Assembly (NCBI GenBank): GCA_003142495.1
Contig: PLMM01000133.1
Span: 1-10,408 of the forward strand
Direction: 5' to 3'
Origin: Gemmatimonadota bacterium
Lineage (GTDB): Bacteria; Gemmatimonadota; Gemmatimonadetes; Gemmatimonadales; Gemmatimonadaceae
Length of the DNA stretch: 10,408 bases
Part shown: piece by piece, positions 1 through 7,713 of the stretch
How positions within the stretch are numbered: the first letter of the stretch is position 1
Layout: the number at the start of each line of letters is the position of its first letter
Program-made: the position numbers and the translations under genes
The notes under the pieces: generated by a model
Database searches by the model: none
What the model saw: only the letters and a program-made list of their open reading frames with translations
Told to the model about the DNA's origin: nothing

Positions 1-4
1 CACG

Positions 5-1432
5 ATGAAGATGTCGCTTCGAGGATTTGCCGTCGCTGCATTTGTCGCCGGAGCTACGCTCACGCCCGTCGCGGCGCGCGCGCAGGCGACGACGCTCACC
101 CCCGATCAACAGGCGCTCCACGAGATCTACAAGGAGCTGATCGAGACGAACACCGAGGACTCGGCGGGCGTCGGCAGCGTGACGAAGGCGGCCGAGCAGA
201 TTGCGGCGCGCTTTCGTGCGGCGGGATATCCGGAGTCGGACGTTCATCTGCTCGGCCCCACCGAGGACAAGCACGCGGTGATCGTGCGGCTGCACGGCAC
301 GGGCGCGAAGAAGCCGATTCTCCTGCTCGCGCATCTCGATGTCGTGATGGCGCTGCCCACCGACTGGACGACGGATCCGTTCAAGCTCGTCGAGAAAGAC
401 GGCTACTTCTACGGACGCGGCTCGATTGACGACAAGGCGATGGCGTCGATCTTCGTCGCCAACATGATCCGCTACAAAAAAGAGGGCTTCGTTCCCGACC
501 GCGATATCATCCTCGCGCTCACGCCGGACGAGGAGAAGTCGGGGCTGCTTGGCGCACAGTGGCTGGCGCTCAATCACAAGGAGCTGATCGACGCCGAGTA
601 TGCGCTCAATGAGGGCGGCGGCGGATCGCTCAAGAATGGGAAGCCGTTTCTGCAGGCCGTGCAGGCGACGGAGAAGGCGTTCACGAACTTCACGCTCACC
701 GTGAAGAATCCGGGTGGGCACTCGTCGGTGCCGCGCCCCGACAACGCGATCTATCAGCTGGCGAACGGGCTCGTGCGCTTCGAGCATTTCAAGTTTCCGG
801 TGCAGATCAACGACGTGACGCGCGCGTTCTTCGAGGGAACCGCCAACATCGAGGCGCCTGCGACCGCCGCGGCGATGCGCGCGATCCTGAAAAATCCGAA
901 CGACGCTGCAGCCTCGGCGACGCTTTCGAAGGATCCGCGCTACAACTCGATCCTGCGCACGACGTGCGTGGCAACGCGGCTAAGCGGCGGGCACGCGGAC
1001 AACGCGCTTCCGCAGACGGCTACGGCGCTCATCAACTGTCGCGTCTTCCCGAATGTGCCGATCGACTCGGTCCGCAACACGATCATCAAGGTGCTGGCCG
1101 ACACCGGCATCGTGGTGTCACCGTCGGAGCAGATGGCGCCGACATCGCCGTCGCCGCTCACGGCCGAGCTGCTGGATCCGGTCAAGACGCTGACGAATCG
1201 GATGTTCAACGGCGTGCCGGTGATCCCGTTCATGTCGACGGGCGCGACGGACGGTCGCTATCTGCGCGAGGCGGGGATTCCGACGTACGGCGTGTCGGGA
1301 CTCTTCCTCGAGCCCACGGATGTACGCGCGCACGGGAAGGACGAGCGCGTGCTGCAGAAGTCGTTGTACGACTCGCAAGCGTTTCTGTACGAGCTTGTGA
1401 AGATGTTGTCGACGGAGAAGCCGAAGGTGTAG
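5..1432 (+). CDS. Exported M20 family metallopeptidase
   Basis: Zinc-dependent exopeptidase of the M20 (ArgE/DapE/CPG2-like) family, expected to remove terminal residues from small peptides outside the cytoplasm. The 475-residue product starts with a signal peptide (MKMSLRG, hydrophobic core, probable cleavage after AARA near residue 26). Visible metal-site motifs are AHLDVV (His110, Asp112), GRGSIDDK (bridging Asp142), TPDEEKSG (base Glu176, metal Glu177), LNEGGG (Glu203) and a late RAHGKDER (His443). GGHSSVP around His239 lies in the lid/dimerisation domain, and its His is the one that usually reaches into the partner's active site. All key residues are present, so the enzyme should be active. 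ATG at 5 is used; an in-frame ATG at 11 is equally possible, because only 4 bases upstream are visible and the RBS cannot be judged. The exact substrate cannot be told from sequence. Confidence 0.93.
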   Translation: MKMSLRGFAVAAFVAGATLTPVAARAQATTLTPDQQALHEIYKELIETNTEDSAGVGSVTKAAEQIAARFRAAGYPESDVHLLGPTEDKHAVIVRLHGTGAKKPILLLAHLDVVMALPTDWTTDPFKLVEKDGYFYGRGSIDDKAMASIFVANMIRYKKEGFVPDRDIILALTPDEEKSGLLGAQWLALNHKELIDAEYALNEGGGGSLKNGKPFLQAVQATEKAFTNFTLTVKNPGGHSSVPRPDNAIYQLANGLVRFEHFKFPVQINDVTRAFFEGTANIEAPATAAAMRAILKNPNDAAASATLSKDPRYNSILRTTCVATRLSGGHADNALPQTATALINCRVFPNVPIDSVRNTIIKVLADTGIVVSPSEQMAPTSPSPLTAELLDPVKTLTNRMFNGVPVIPFMSTGATDGRYLREAGIPTYGVSGLFLEPTDVRAHGKDERVLQKSLYDSQAFLYELVKMLSTEKPKV

Positions 1433-1586
1433 GGCGGCGGCTGATTTCGGTTGTGCCGCGAAGAGCCGTCCACTCGGCGCAGCTCGGCAATTGCATTCGC
1501 CGCTGCGCATCCCCGGCGGCGCGAGTTATGCCGGACGACGTGACTGTTCCGTGGCACCTCGCGCGACTCTCACTCCGACAACCCGA

Positions 1587-2351
1587 ATGTCACGCCCTCT
1601 CGATGGAACGGTTGCGCTCGTAACTGGGGCGAGCAGCGGTATTGGCGCGGCGACAGCGCGCGCACTCGCGGCGCAGGGAGCAGCTGTCGCGCTGGTGGCG
1701 AGGCGCGCCGACCGGCTCGACCTGCTGGCTCGCGAAATCAACGCCGCCGGTGGACGGACACTCGTGATCGAGACGGACGTCACCGACTCATCGCAGGCGG
1801 AGAGCGCGGTGGAGAGAACCGTGCTCGAGTTCGAACGGCTGGACACAGTGATCAACAACGCCGGTGTAATGCTGCTCGGTCCCATCGAGGACGCCCCGCT
1901 CGAAGAGTGGGAGCAGATGATCAAGGTGAACGAGCTCGGTGTGCTTTACGTCTCCCATGCCGCGCTGCCACACCTCCTCAAGGCGGCACAAAGCGCCCCA
2001 CGCCGCGTGGCCGATCTCGTGAACATCAGCTCCGTGGCCGGTCGCGTCGCGCGACGCGGCTCGGGCGTGTACAATCTCACCAAGTTCGGCATCGGCGCGT
2101 TCAGCGAGTCGCTGCGGCAGGAGGTGACTGGACGACACGTGCGCGTCTCTCTGGTGGAACCCGGCGCTGTGAACACCGAATTGATGTCCCACGTCCGCTC
2201 CGAGGTGCGCGAGCAGGCTGCGCAACGATTCGCGAGCATCGAGCGTCTCGAAGCCGACGATATCGCCGAGGTGATCACGTTCATCGTAACGCGCCCGAGG
2301 CGTGTGGCGATCAATGAGGTACTGGTGCGTCCGACCGAACAGGAGCAGTGA
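1587..2351 (+). CDS. SDR family oxidoreductase, YdfG-like, probably NADP-dependent
   Basis: Classical short-chain dehydrogenase/reductase of 254 residues, cytosolic, interconverting an alcohol and a carbonyl. Motifs in order: TGASSGIG (13-20) for the dinucleotide, an Arg pair after strand beta-2 (ARR, 38-40) that favours NADP(H), NNAG (90-93), and catalytic Ser149, Tyr162 and Lys166 in YNLTK. The end, INEVLVRPTEQ, resembles YdfG/3-hydroxy-acid dehydrogenase-type SDRs. The frame stays open upstream to about 1491, but that extension (Arg/Thr/Pro-rich) lacks SDR character, so I chose ATG 1587, where the SDR fold begins. No clear Shine-Dalgarno precedes it. The 154 bases between the upstream peptidase and this start hold no gene and no convincing terminator, so co-transcription with the peptidase is possible. 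It converges on the permease gene with only 23 bases between the stops. Substrate unknown. Confidence 0.9.
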   Translation: MSRPLDGTVALVTGASSGIGAATARALAAQGAAVALVARRADRLDLLAREINAAGGRTLVIETDVTDSSQAESAVERTVLEFERLDTVINNAGVMLLGPIEDAPLEEWEQMIKVNELGVLYVSHAALPHLLKAAQSAPRRVADLVNISSVAGRVARRGSGVYNLTKFGIGAFSESLRQEVTGRHVRVSLVEPGAVNTELMSHVRSEVREQAAQRFASIERLEADDIAEVITFIVTRPRRVAINEVLVRPTEQEQ

Positions 2352-2374
2352 GCGACAGACGACGAGAACCTTCC

Positions 2375-3817
2375 TCAGCCGCTCGCGACATCGGGGCCCG
2401 GACTCCGCCGCCGCGCCGCCACGAGAATGCCGATCCCCACGAGATTCGCCGCCACGACCACGAGCGTGATCTTGAACGCGAACACCGCAACGCTCGCGAC
2501 CTTGATGATCGGGAACACCGAGAGCGCGACGTAGAGCACCGTCATGGCAAGGCCCGACGTCGACGCCACCTTGAGCCACAACGCAGGCCTCGGGGACACG
2601 CCTCGCAGGCCGAAGAGCGGGATCGCGAACATCACGACGTACGTCAGCGCGTAGAATATTCCGCTCGCATTGAACAGCAGCTGGAACGCCTCTGCCTGCC
2701 CAACGCCGATGAGGCTCAGCAGCGCGATGCCGAACGCGCACACGCCCACGAGCACGATCGAGTTGACCGGCGTGCGATGCGTGGCGTGCAGGCGGCTGAA
2801 CCAGTCCGGCAGCAGCCGATCCCACCCGGCGACCATCGGCAGGCGCGCGACAGCGGTGAAGGCGACGTTCGTCTGCGCGACGCGCATGGCCAGCGTCATC
2901 AGGATCGCGACGGTCGCGAGCTGCGCGGCGATGCCGAAGGGGCCGAAGCCCACGCGCAGCACCTGAGGCAGCGGGCCAACGAGGTCAATGTCGTTCGTCG
3001 GGATATATGCGACGACGGTGCTTGTGCCGAGCACGAACATGAGCGCGATAATGGGCGCCGCGATGATCACCGAGCGTCGCACCGACTTCGCAGGCGACTT
3101 GGTCTCGCCGGCGAGAATGGCGACGTACTCGAAGCCGCCAAGCGCGCCAAAGCCCATCTTGCCGAGGATGTTGAGGTTGAAGAGGGAGAACGCCGGCACG
3201 GACGTGCGCAGCGGGTGGTACTCCTTGAGATGACCGGTGAGAAGGCCGATCACCGGCAGCACGAGGAGCGCGCCGAAGACTATCAGCATCACGATGCCGC
3301 CCGCGTTGTGCACCCACTTCCCTACCGAGAGCCCGATGATCGACGCGGCGATCATCAACGACATCAGCACTGCCGACGCCAGCGCCACGAACCATGTGCT
3401 CGTGGTCAGCCACGCTGCGCTCGGCCCCAGCGCGTACGAGAGATAGGTCGCGCACTCGAGGCCGATCTCCGATGTGTGCACGATGACATAGAGCCAGAGA
3501 TTCCACGCGAGCATGAAGCCGACGGTCTCGCTGAAGCCGAGCTTCGCCCACTGATACAGGCCGCCCTCGAGTGGTATCAGCCGGCTCAGATACATCACGA
3601 CGACGGCGGACGGCAGATAGAAGAGCACGATCGCGAGCAGCCAGAAGACAACGTGCGACGGCCCGAGCTTGCCGGCGACGCCGATCCACGCGAGCCCGAC
3701 GATGAAGAGGATCTGCGTGAGCACGAGGTCGCGCACGCCGAGCTCCTTCCTGAGCGACGCGCTGTGCGACTCGACTCGCGCCTCCGCGCGCGCGAGCCGT
3801 GCCGACGACTCCGTCAC
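2375..3817 (-). CDS. APC family amino-acid permease
   Basis: Inner-membrane transporter of the amino acid-polyamine-organocation (APC) superfamily, 480 residues, strongly hydrophobic with about 12 predicted helices from residue 30 to 468. A polar N-terminus (1-28) precedes helix 1, which carries the Gly-rich break GLAWIGVAGKLG (41-52) typical of substrate binding in this fold. IPLEGGLYQWAKLGF (81-95) and GGFEYVAILAGE (227-238), followed by TKSPAKSVRRS, are hallmark APC segments. The start is GTG 3817, which overlaps the TGA of the upstream dipeptidase by 4 nt (GTGA), implying translational coupling. The open frame runs further upstream to 4312, but that part is antisense-like Arg-rich sequence inside the dipeptidase gene. 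As last gene of the operon it probably imports the compound, or exchanges a product, handled by the enzymes before it. Amino acids, GABA-like or small amide compounds are plausible; specificity cannot be read from sequence. Confidence 0.93.
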   Translation of the reverse strand: MTESSARLARAEARVESHSASLRKELGVRDLVLTQILFIVGLAWIGVAGKLGPSHVVFWLLAIVLFYLPSAVVVMYLSRLIPLEGGLYQWAKLGFSETVGFMLAWNLWLYVIVHTSEIGLECATYLSYALGPSAAWLTTSTWFVALASAVLMSLMIAASIIGLSVGKWVHNAGGIVMLIVFGALLVLPVIGLLTGHLKEYHPLRTSVPAFSLFNLNILGKMGFGALGGFEYVAILAGETKSPAKSVRRSVIIAAPIIALMFVLGTSTVVAYIPTNDIDLVGPLPQVLRVGFGPFGIAAQLATVAILMTLAMRVAQTNVAFTAVARLPMVAGWDRLLPDWFSRLHATHRTPVNSIVLVGVCAFGIALLSLIGVGQAEAFQLLFNASGIFYALTYVVMFAIPLFGLRGVSPRPALWLKVASTSGLAMTVLYVALSVFPIIKVASVAVFAFKITLVVVAANLVGIGILVAARRRSPGPDVASG

Positions 3818-5199
3818 GGGTGCACTTCGCCGAGGAGCGCCCAGTAGCGCGCCCACGCCTCGAGTCCCTCGTGCAGGCGATGCACGCGGAAGAACTCGTT
3901 CGGCGCGTGATAGTCCTCGTCGGCGGTGGAGAAGGAAAAGAAAACGGTGTCCAATCCCATGTGCCGCTGAAAGAGCTCGGCGATCGGCACCGTGCCGCCC
4001 ATGCGAACGATCAGCGGGCGCACGCCGTACACCGCGCGGAGAGCGGCGCTCGCGGCCTCGAGCGCGAAGTGATCGGTGGCGATGCTCGCAGCGCGTGCAC
4101 CATGATCGCTCGCGGTGATCGAGAGCCGCGTTCCCGCGGGCACGTGCGCCTCGAGATGACGCGAGACGAGCGCGACGATCTCTTCTGGATCCTGATCCGG
4201 CACGAGGCGACAGGTGATCTTCGCGTGCGCCTCGCTCGGCGTGACCGTCTTCGATCCAGGCCCTTCGTAGCCTCCCCACATCCCGTTCACCTCGACGGTG
4301 GGGCGCGTCCACTGCCGCTCGAGCGTGGTATAACCCGCCTCCCCGAACGTTGCCTGCGCGCCCACCTGCGCGAGATACGCGGCCTCGTCGAAGGGGAGCG
4401 CGGCGATATCCGCGCGCTCCGTCTGCGTGAGCTCGCGCACGCGGCCGTAAAAGCCGGCGACCGCGACGCGGCCGTTCTCGTCATGGAGCGACGCTATCAA
4501 TCGAGCCATCGCATGCAGCGGATTCGCGACGCCGCCGCCGTGGCGCCCCGAATGCAAATCCTTCCCGGCGCCGGTGAGCGTGAGCTCGAGCCCCGCAAGA
4601 CCGCGGCTCGCGACGGTGAGCGAGGGCTCGTTGATGCGCCACATCGCGCCGTCCGCGGAGATCACGACATCTGCCGCGAGGAGCGCCTTGTTATCCCGAA
4701 TGAAGTCGTCGAGGCTCGGGCTGCCGATTTCCTCTTCGCCTTCGAACATGAACTTCACGTTGATCGGCAACGCGCGCGTGACATCGAAGAACGACCGCGC
4801 GACCTCGATCGGGATCAGCATCGGGCCCTTGTCGTCGGACACGCCGCGCGCGAAGAGGCGGCCGTCGCGCACGGTGGGAGTGAAGGGCGCGCTCGTCCAC
4901 TTCTCCAGCGGATCGGCCGGCTGCACATCGTAGTGCCCGTACACGAGCACCGTGAGCTTCCCAAGTGCGCCGAGCCACTCGCCGTACACCACGGGATTCC
5001 CGGGCGTCTCGATCGTGCGCACGGTGAGCGGTTCGGCGGCCGCGAGCGCATCGGCTACCCACCGCGCGGCCACGCGCATGTCGGCTGCGTGCGCAGGATC
5101 GGTGCTCACGCTCGGAATTGATGCGAAGTCGATCAGCTCCGCGAGAATCCCATCGTGACGCGCCGCGAGATGCAACACGATTCGCTCGATCGACGTCAC
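3814..5199 (-). CDS. M20 family dipeptidase (CNDP/DUG1-like)
   Basis: Cytosolic metallodipeptidase of 461 residues, hydrolysing dipeptides or related amides. No signal peptide. Visible motifs: YGHYDVQP (His89, Asp91), GVSDDKGP (bridging Asp122), FEGEEEIGS (base Glu156, metal Glu157), SADG (Asp183), DLHSGRHGG (His216 in the lid domain) and EDYHAPNE (last metal ligand His431). Length and motifs fit the carnosine dipeptidase/DUG1-type branch of M20 rather than ArgE or DapE. All metal ligands are intact. The GTG start at 5199 overlaps the stop of the SDR gene by 4 nt (GTGA), and its own TGA overlaps the permease GTG in the same way. The open frame upstream of 5199 (to 5793) is an out-of-frame reading of the SDR gene and is not part of this protein. 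Within the operon it probably cleaves the imported compound or an intermediate. It is a different subfamily from the exported peptidase at 5-1432. Confidence 0.93.
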   Translation of the reverse strand: MTSIERIVLHLAARHDGILAELIDFASIPSVSTDPAHAADMRVAARWVADALAAAEPLTVRTIETPGNPVVYGEWLGALGKLTVLVYGHYDVQPADPLEKWTSAPFTPTVRDGRLFARGVSDDKGPMLIPIEVARSFFDVTRALPINVKFMFEGEEEIGSPSLDDFIRDNKALLAADVVISADGAMWRINEPSLTVASRGLAGLELTLTGAGKDLHSGRHGGGVANPLHAMARLIASLHDENGRVAVAGFYGRVRELTQTERADIAALPFDEAAYLAQVGAQATFGEAGYTTLERQWTRPTVEVNGMWGGYEGPGSKTVTPSEAHAKITCRLVPDQDPEEIVALVSRHLEAHVPAGTRLSITASDHGARAASIATDHFALEAASAALRAVYGVRPLIVRMGGTVPIAELFQRHMGLDTVFFSFSTADEDYHAPNEFFRVHRLHEGLEAWARYWALLGEVHP

Positions 5200-5963
5200 T
5201 TCCCGCCGTCGATCGAGAGCACCTGGCCCGTGATCCACCCGGCGCCCTCCGACGCGAAGAAGAGCACGCCGTACGCGATGTCCGCGGGCGACCCGAGTCG
5301 CTTGAGCGCGATCTCGTCGATGAGCGCGCGCTGCCCCTCCGCGCCGTACGTCTCCCACTGGCGCTCCGTCGACGCGTTGGAGCGCACGAATCCCGGCGCG
5401 ATGTTGTTCACCGTGATCCCCCAGGGTCCAAGCTCGTGCGCGAGCTGGCGCGTGAGCCCGATCTGCGCCGCCTTCGCCGACGCATATGCCTGAATCCCGG
5501 TGAGGCTCACGCCCAGCCCCGCCCTGCTCGAGATGTTGATGATGCGACCGCCGCGCGCCGTCTTCATCCCGGGCGCGACCGCCTGCGACATGTAGAACGC
5601 GCCACTGACGTTGACGTCGAAGATGCTCTGCCACTGCTCGGCCGTCACATTCTCGAGCGGCTGGCCCGCCTGTCCGAGCACGCCGCCGGCGTTGTTCACC
5701 AGAATGTCCACTCGCCCCGATCCCGCACACGCCTCGGCCACGAACGCACTTACCGCGAGCTTGTCGCGCACGTCCACCACCCGGGTGGTGCACAAGCCGC
5801 CGGCCGCGACGCAGATGCGCTGCGTCTCGCGCAGCTCATCGTCGAGAATGTCACACGCCCAGACGCGCGCGCCCTTCTGCGTGAACGCATCCGCGATCGC
5901 GCGACCAAATCCGTGCGCGGCGCCGGTCACGATCGCGGTCGTGCCCAGAAATTCGAGCGTCAT
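5196..5963 (-). CDS. SDR family oxidoreductase, probably NAD-dependent
   Basis: Classical SDR of 255 residues, cytosolic. TGAAHGFG (13-20) forms the dinucleotide loop. Asp38 at the end of strand beta-2 (VWACDI) favours NAD(H), in contrast to the Arg pair of the SDR at 1587-2351. NNAG lies at 90-93 and catalytic Tyr160/Lys164 in YASAK, with Ser145/Ser146 before them; the Ser146-Tyr160 spacing of 14 is one more than usual. The C-terminus ITGQVLSIDGG is the typical FabG-like ending. ATG 5963 overlaps the stop of the upstream ketopantoate-reductase-like gene by 4 nt (ATGA), and its TGA overlaps the dipeptidase GTG. NAD preference fits an oxidative, catabolic step, for example alcohol to ketone, but the substrate is unknown. 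Confidence 0.92.
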   Translation of the reverse strand: MTLEFLGTTAIVTGAAHGFGRAIADAFTQKGARVWACDILDDELRETQRICVAAGGLCTTRVVDVRDKLAVSAFVAEACAGSGRVDILVNNAGGVLGQAGQPLENVTAEQWQSIFDVNVSGAFYMSQAVAPGMKTARGGRIINISSRAGLGVSLTGIQAYASAKAAQIGLTRQLAHELGPWGITVNNIAPGFVRSNASTERQWETYGAEGQRALIDEIALKRLGSPADIAYGVLFFASEGAGWITGQVLSIDGGK

Positions 5964-6988
5964 CTGACCGCCGTGTGACTGGGTGACGAGGCGAGTGCGT
6001 CGAGCGTGCTCAGGGAGAGCTCGCGCGTGCCGTTCTCTATTTCGTGAATGAGCTCGACGAGGCGTGTGGTGAGCGGCGTCGCGATGCCTGCCTCCGCACC
6101 GAGCGCCACGATGATCCCGAGCTGCGCATCCACCTCGGTGCGGCGCTTGCGCACGGCGAGATCGCGCCAGATGCCGCTGTGCGTCTTTGTCGAGCGGCGA
6201 TTGTGCGCGACGAGATCGTCGAGCGAGCGCGCGGCGGCGCCTGCGGGCGCATTCGGCAAGTACGAGCGCGGATCGAAGCCGTCGAAGCCCTCGGGCGAAA
6301 TACCACGAGCCTCGGCCACCGCGAGAATCTCTCGCGCCAGCGCGATGAAGAGCTCGCGATACCTGGGGCTGGCGAGTGCGTCGGCGATCGACTCGTTGGT
6401 GAGCGCGGTCGCGAACAGCATCGCGCCGTACGCCTCCTTGCCCCAGAGATAGCCCCAGATGTTCGGCGTGACGATCGCGCGCGCGTCGAGCGCTGCCCAT
6501 GCATCCCGAATCGCCGTCGCGCGCGGCGTGATGCGACCATCGATCTCGCCAACGACCACCGCGCCGCGGCCGCCGTGGTGGATCACCCCCGGCTCCGCGT
6601 AGTCCGCACCGAAGTTCACAAACGCGCCCACCGTTCTCTCGCTGCCCACCACGCGAGCGATCTCGAGCTCGTTGAGACCGTTCTGCGCCGAGACGACGCA
6701 GCCGTCGGCGCTCAAATGCGGGAGCAGCGCGCGCGTCGCGGACTCCGTGTGATGCGCCTTCGTCGCGAGCACGATCGTGCTCCACTCGCCACGTAATGCA
6801 TCGGGCGTGAACGCGGGCGCACGCACCGTGAGCTCCTCTATTGGGCCCATGATGCGTAGCCCATCGCGATCGATGACGGCCACGTGCTCGGCCACGTTAT
6901 CGACGAAGGTGACGTCGTGGCCCGCGCGCGCGAGATAGGCGCCGAGCGTGCCCCCGATTGCGCCGGCTCCCCAGATGAGAGTTCGCAT
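5960..6988 (-). CDS. Ketopantoate reductase (ApbA/PanE) family dehydrogenase, divergent
   Basis: NAD(P)-dependent 2-hydroxy/2-keto acid dehydrogenase family member, 342 residues, cytosolic. Rossmann motif GAGAIG at 7-12, TKAHH with Lys77, QNGLNE with Asn103 (Asn98 of E. coli PanE), and WGKEAYG with Lys184 (catalytic Lys176 of PanE). The C-terminal helical domain has KRRTEVDAQLG with Glu285 (Glu256 of PanE). The positions matching PanE Asn180 and Asn184 appear to be Gly188 and Phe192, and Ser244 seems replaced by Gly272 next to Ser271. Cofactor and catalytic residues are kept while the substrate pocket differs, so a substrate other than ketopantoate is likely. No panB, panC or panD gene is nearby. 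ATG 6988 follows the creatininase-family stop by 14 nt; the gene's TGA overlaps the next ATG. A frame extending upstream to 7330 is not part of the protein. The family call is firm; the PanE alignment was done by eye. Confidence 0.9.
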   Translation of the reverse strand: MRTLIWGAGAIGGTLGAYLARAGHDVTFVDNVAEHVAVIDRDGLRIMGPIEELTVRAPAFTPDALRGEWSTIVLATKAHHTESATRALLPHLSADGCVVSAQNGLNELEIARVVGSERTVGAFVNFGADYAEPGVIHHGGRGAVVVGEIDGRITPRATAIRDAWAALDARAIVTPNIWGYLWGKEAYGAMLFATALTNESIADALASPRYRELFIALAREILAVAEARGISPEGFDGFDPRSYLPNAPAGAAARSLDDLVAHNRRSTKTHSGIWRDLAVRKRRTEVDAQLGIIVALGAEAGIATPLTTRLVELIHEIENGTRELSLSTLDALASSPSHTAVR

Positions 6989-7002
6989 GCTCGTTTGCGC
7001 CG

Positions 7003-7713
7003 CTACGGCGCGTCGCCCCACGAGCCATCGAGCACACTCCGCGTCTCCTCGACCGCCACCTTCCAGATGGCGAGCATGTCCTCGTCCGGCCGCTGGTGCA
7101 GCCCGCCAAAGTTGCCGTCGCCGAGGTAGTCGCGGAGGGCGGCGGGATCGAGGGCGCGCACTCGCTCGAGATCCACCATCGCGCGCTGCGCGGCCGGAAG
7201 CTCGACATTCGGTAGTCGCGTCCACGGGAAGTTCTCCATCCACGAGCCGTGCGAGGCGACGCTGTCGATCGACTGCACCTTGGCCCACGTGAGCGGCGCG
7301 TTCCACCAGTTGTAGAAGATCACCTTGCACTTAGCATGATCCGCGGCCCACTCCTGCACGTATTGTTGCACTGCGCCGTTACCGCCGTGTCCGTTGACGA
7401 TGAGGATGCGACGGAAGCCGCTGTGCGCCATGCTGTCGAGAATGTCGCGTACGACGTGCAGGTGCGTCTCAACGCGAAGCGAGATCGACCCCGGATACGC
7501 GCGGAAGTACGGCGTCACGCCGTACGCGAGCACGGGAAACACCGGAACGCCGAGCGGCTCTGCAGCCTCGGCGGCGACACGCTCGGGGAGAATGCAGTCC
7601 ACGGTGAGGCGCAGATGGCTGTGCTGTTCGGTGCTGCCGAGCGGAAGGATGGCGCGGTCGTCGCGACCGAGGTAGTCCTCCACCTGCATCCAGTTCATGT
7701 CGCCAATGCGCAC
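7003..7713 (-). CDS. Creatininase family amidohydrolase
   Basis: Metal-dependent amide hydrolase of the creatininase family, 236 residues, cytosolic; members open cyclic amides or hydrolyse formamides. PLGSTEQHSHL (24-34) supplies Glu29 and His31, TVD supplies Asp39, and VNGHGGN (106-112) supplies His109, the usual metal shell. SHGSWMENFPW holds His155 and Glu160, with the same 5-residue spacing as catalytic His178 and Glu183 of Pseudomonas creatininase, but reads differently from the common HAGE-x-ETS form. The GTG start at 7713 is preceded by GGAG (complement of 7725-7728) with an 11-nt spacer; an ATG at 7698 is a weaker alternative. It is the first gene of the five-gene operon. No creatinase or sarcosine oxidase is present, so creatinine itself is an unlikely substrate. 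There is no mycofactocin gene nearby to suggest MftE. Confidence 0.9.
   Translation of the reverse strand: MRIGDMNWMQVEDYLGRDDRAILPLGSTEQHSHLRLTVDCILPERVAAEAAEPLGVPVFPVLAYGVTPYFRAYPGSISLRVETHLHVVRDILDSMAHSGFRRILIVNGHGGNGAVQQYVQEWAADHAKCKVIFYNWWNAPLTWAKVQSIDSVASHGSWMENFPWTRLPNVELPAAQRAMVDLERVRALDPAALRDYLGDGNFGGLHQRPDEDMLAIWKVAVEETRSVLDGSWGDAP

Noticed and set aside
2348..3847. 499-residue plus-strand open frame whose GTG overlaps the SDR stop by 4 nt and runs through the whole permease gene.
   Set aside because: Its product is a His/Arg/Asp/Glu-rich low-complexity string, as expected from reading antisense to a hydrophobic membrane protein in GC-rich DNA. The permease on the other strand has clear family motifs.
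3818..4312. In-frame N-terminal extension of the permease (165 residues).
   Set aside because: It lies inside the dipeptidase gene in another frame and is Arg-rich without APC character. GTG 3817 with the 4-nt overlap explains the start.
3799..5978. Plus-strand open frames at 3799-5121 (440 residues) and 5118-5978 (286 residues).
   Set aside because: Both are Arg/His/Glu-rich antisense readings of the dipeptidase and SDR genes, with no recognisable domain.
5200..7330. Long in-frame upstream extensions of the dipeptidase (to 5793), the SDR (to 6785) and the ketopantoate-reductase-like gene (to 7330).
   Set aside because: Each is an out-of-frame reading of the preceding operon gene; the recognised domains start exactly at the overlap or near-overlap codons.
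2375..7713. Operon as a creatinine-degradation or pantothenate-synthesis cluster.
   Set aside because: Creatinase, sarcosine oxidase, panB, panC and panD are all absent, and the ketopantoate-reductase homologue lacks several substrate-contacting residues. Only family names point to those pathways.
7003..7713. Creatininase-family gene as MftE of a mycofactocin cluster.
   Set aside because: No mycofactocin precursor peptide, radical SAM maturase or glycosyltransferase is nearby.
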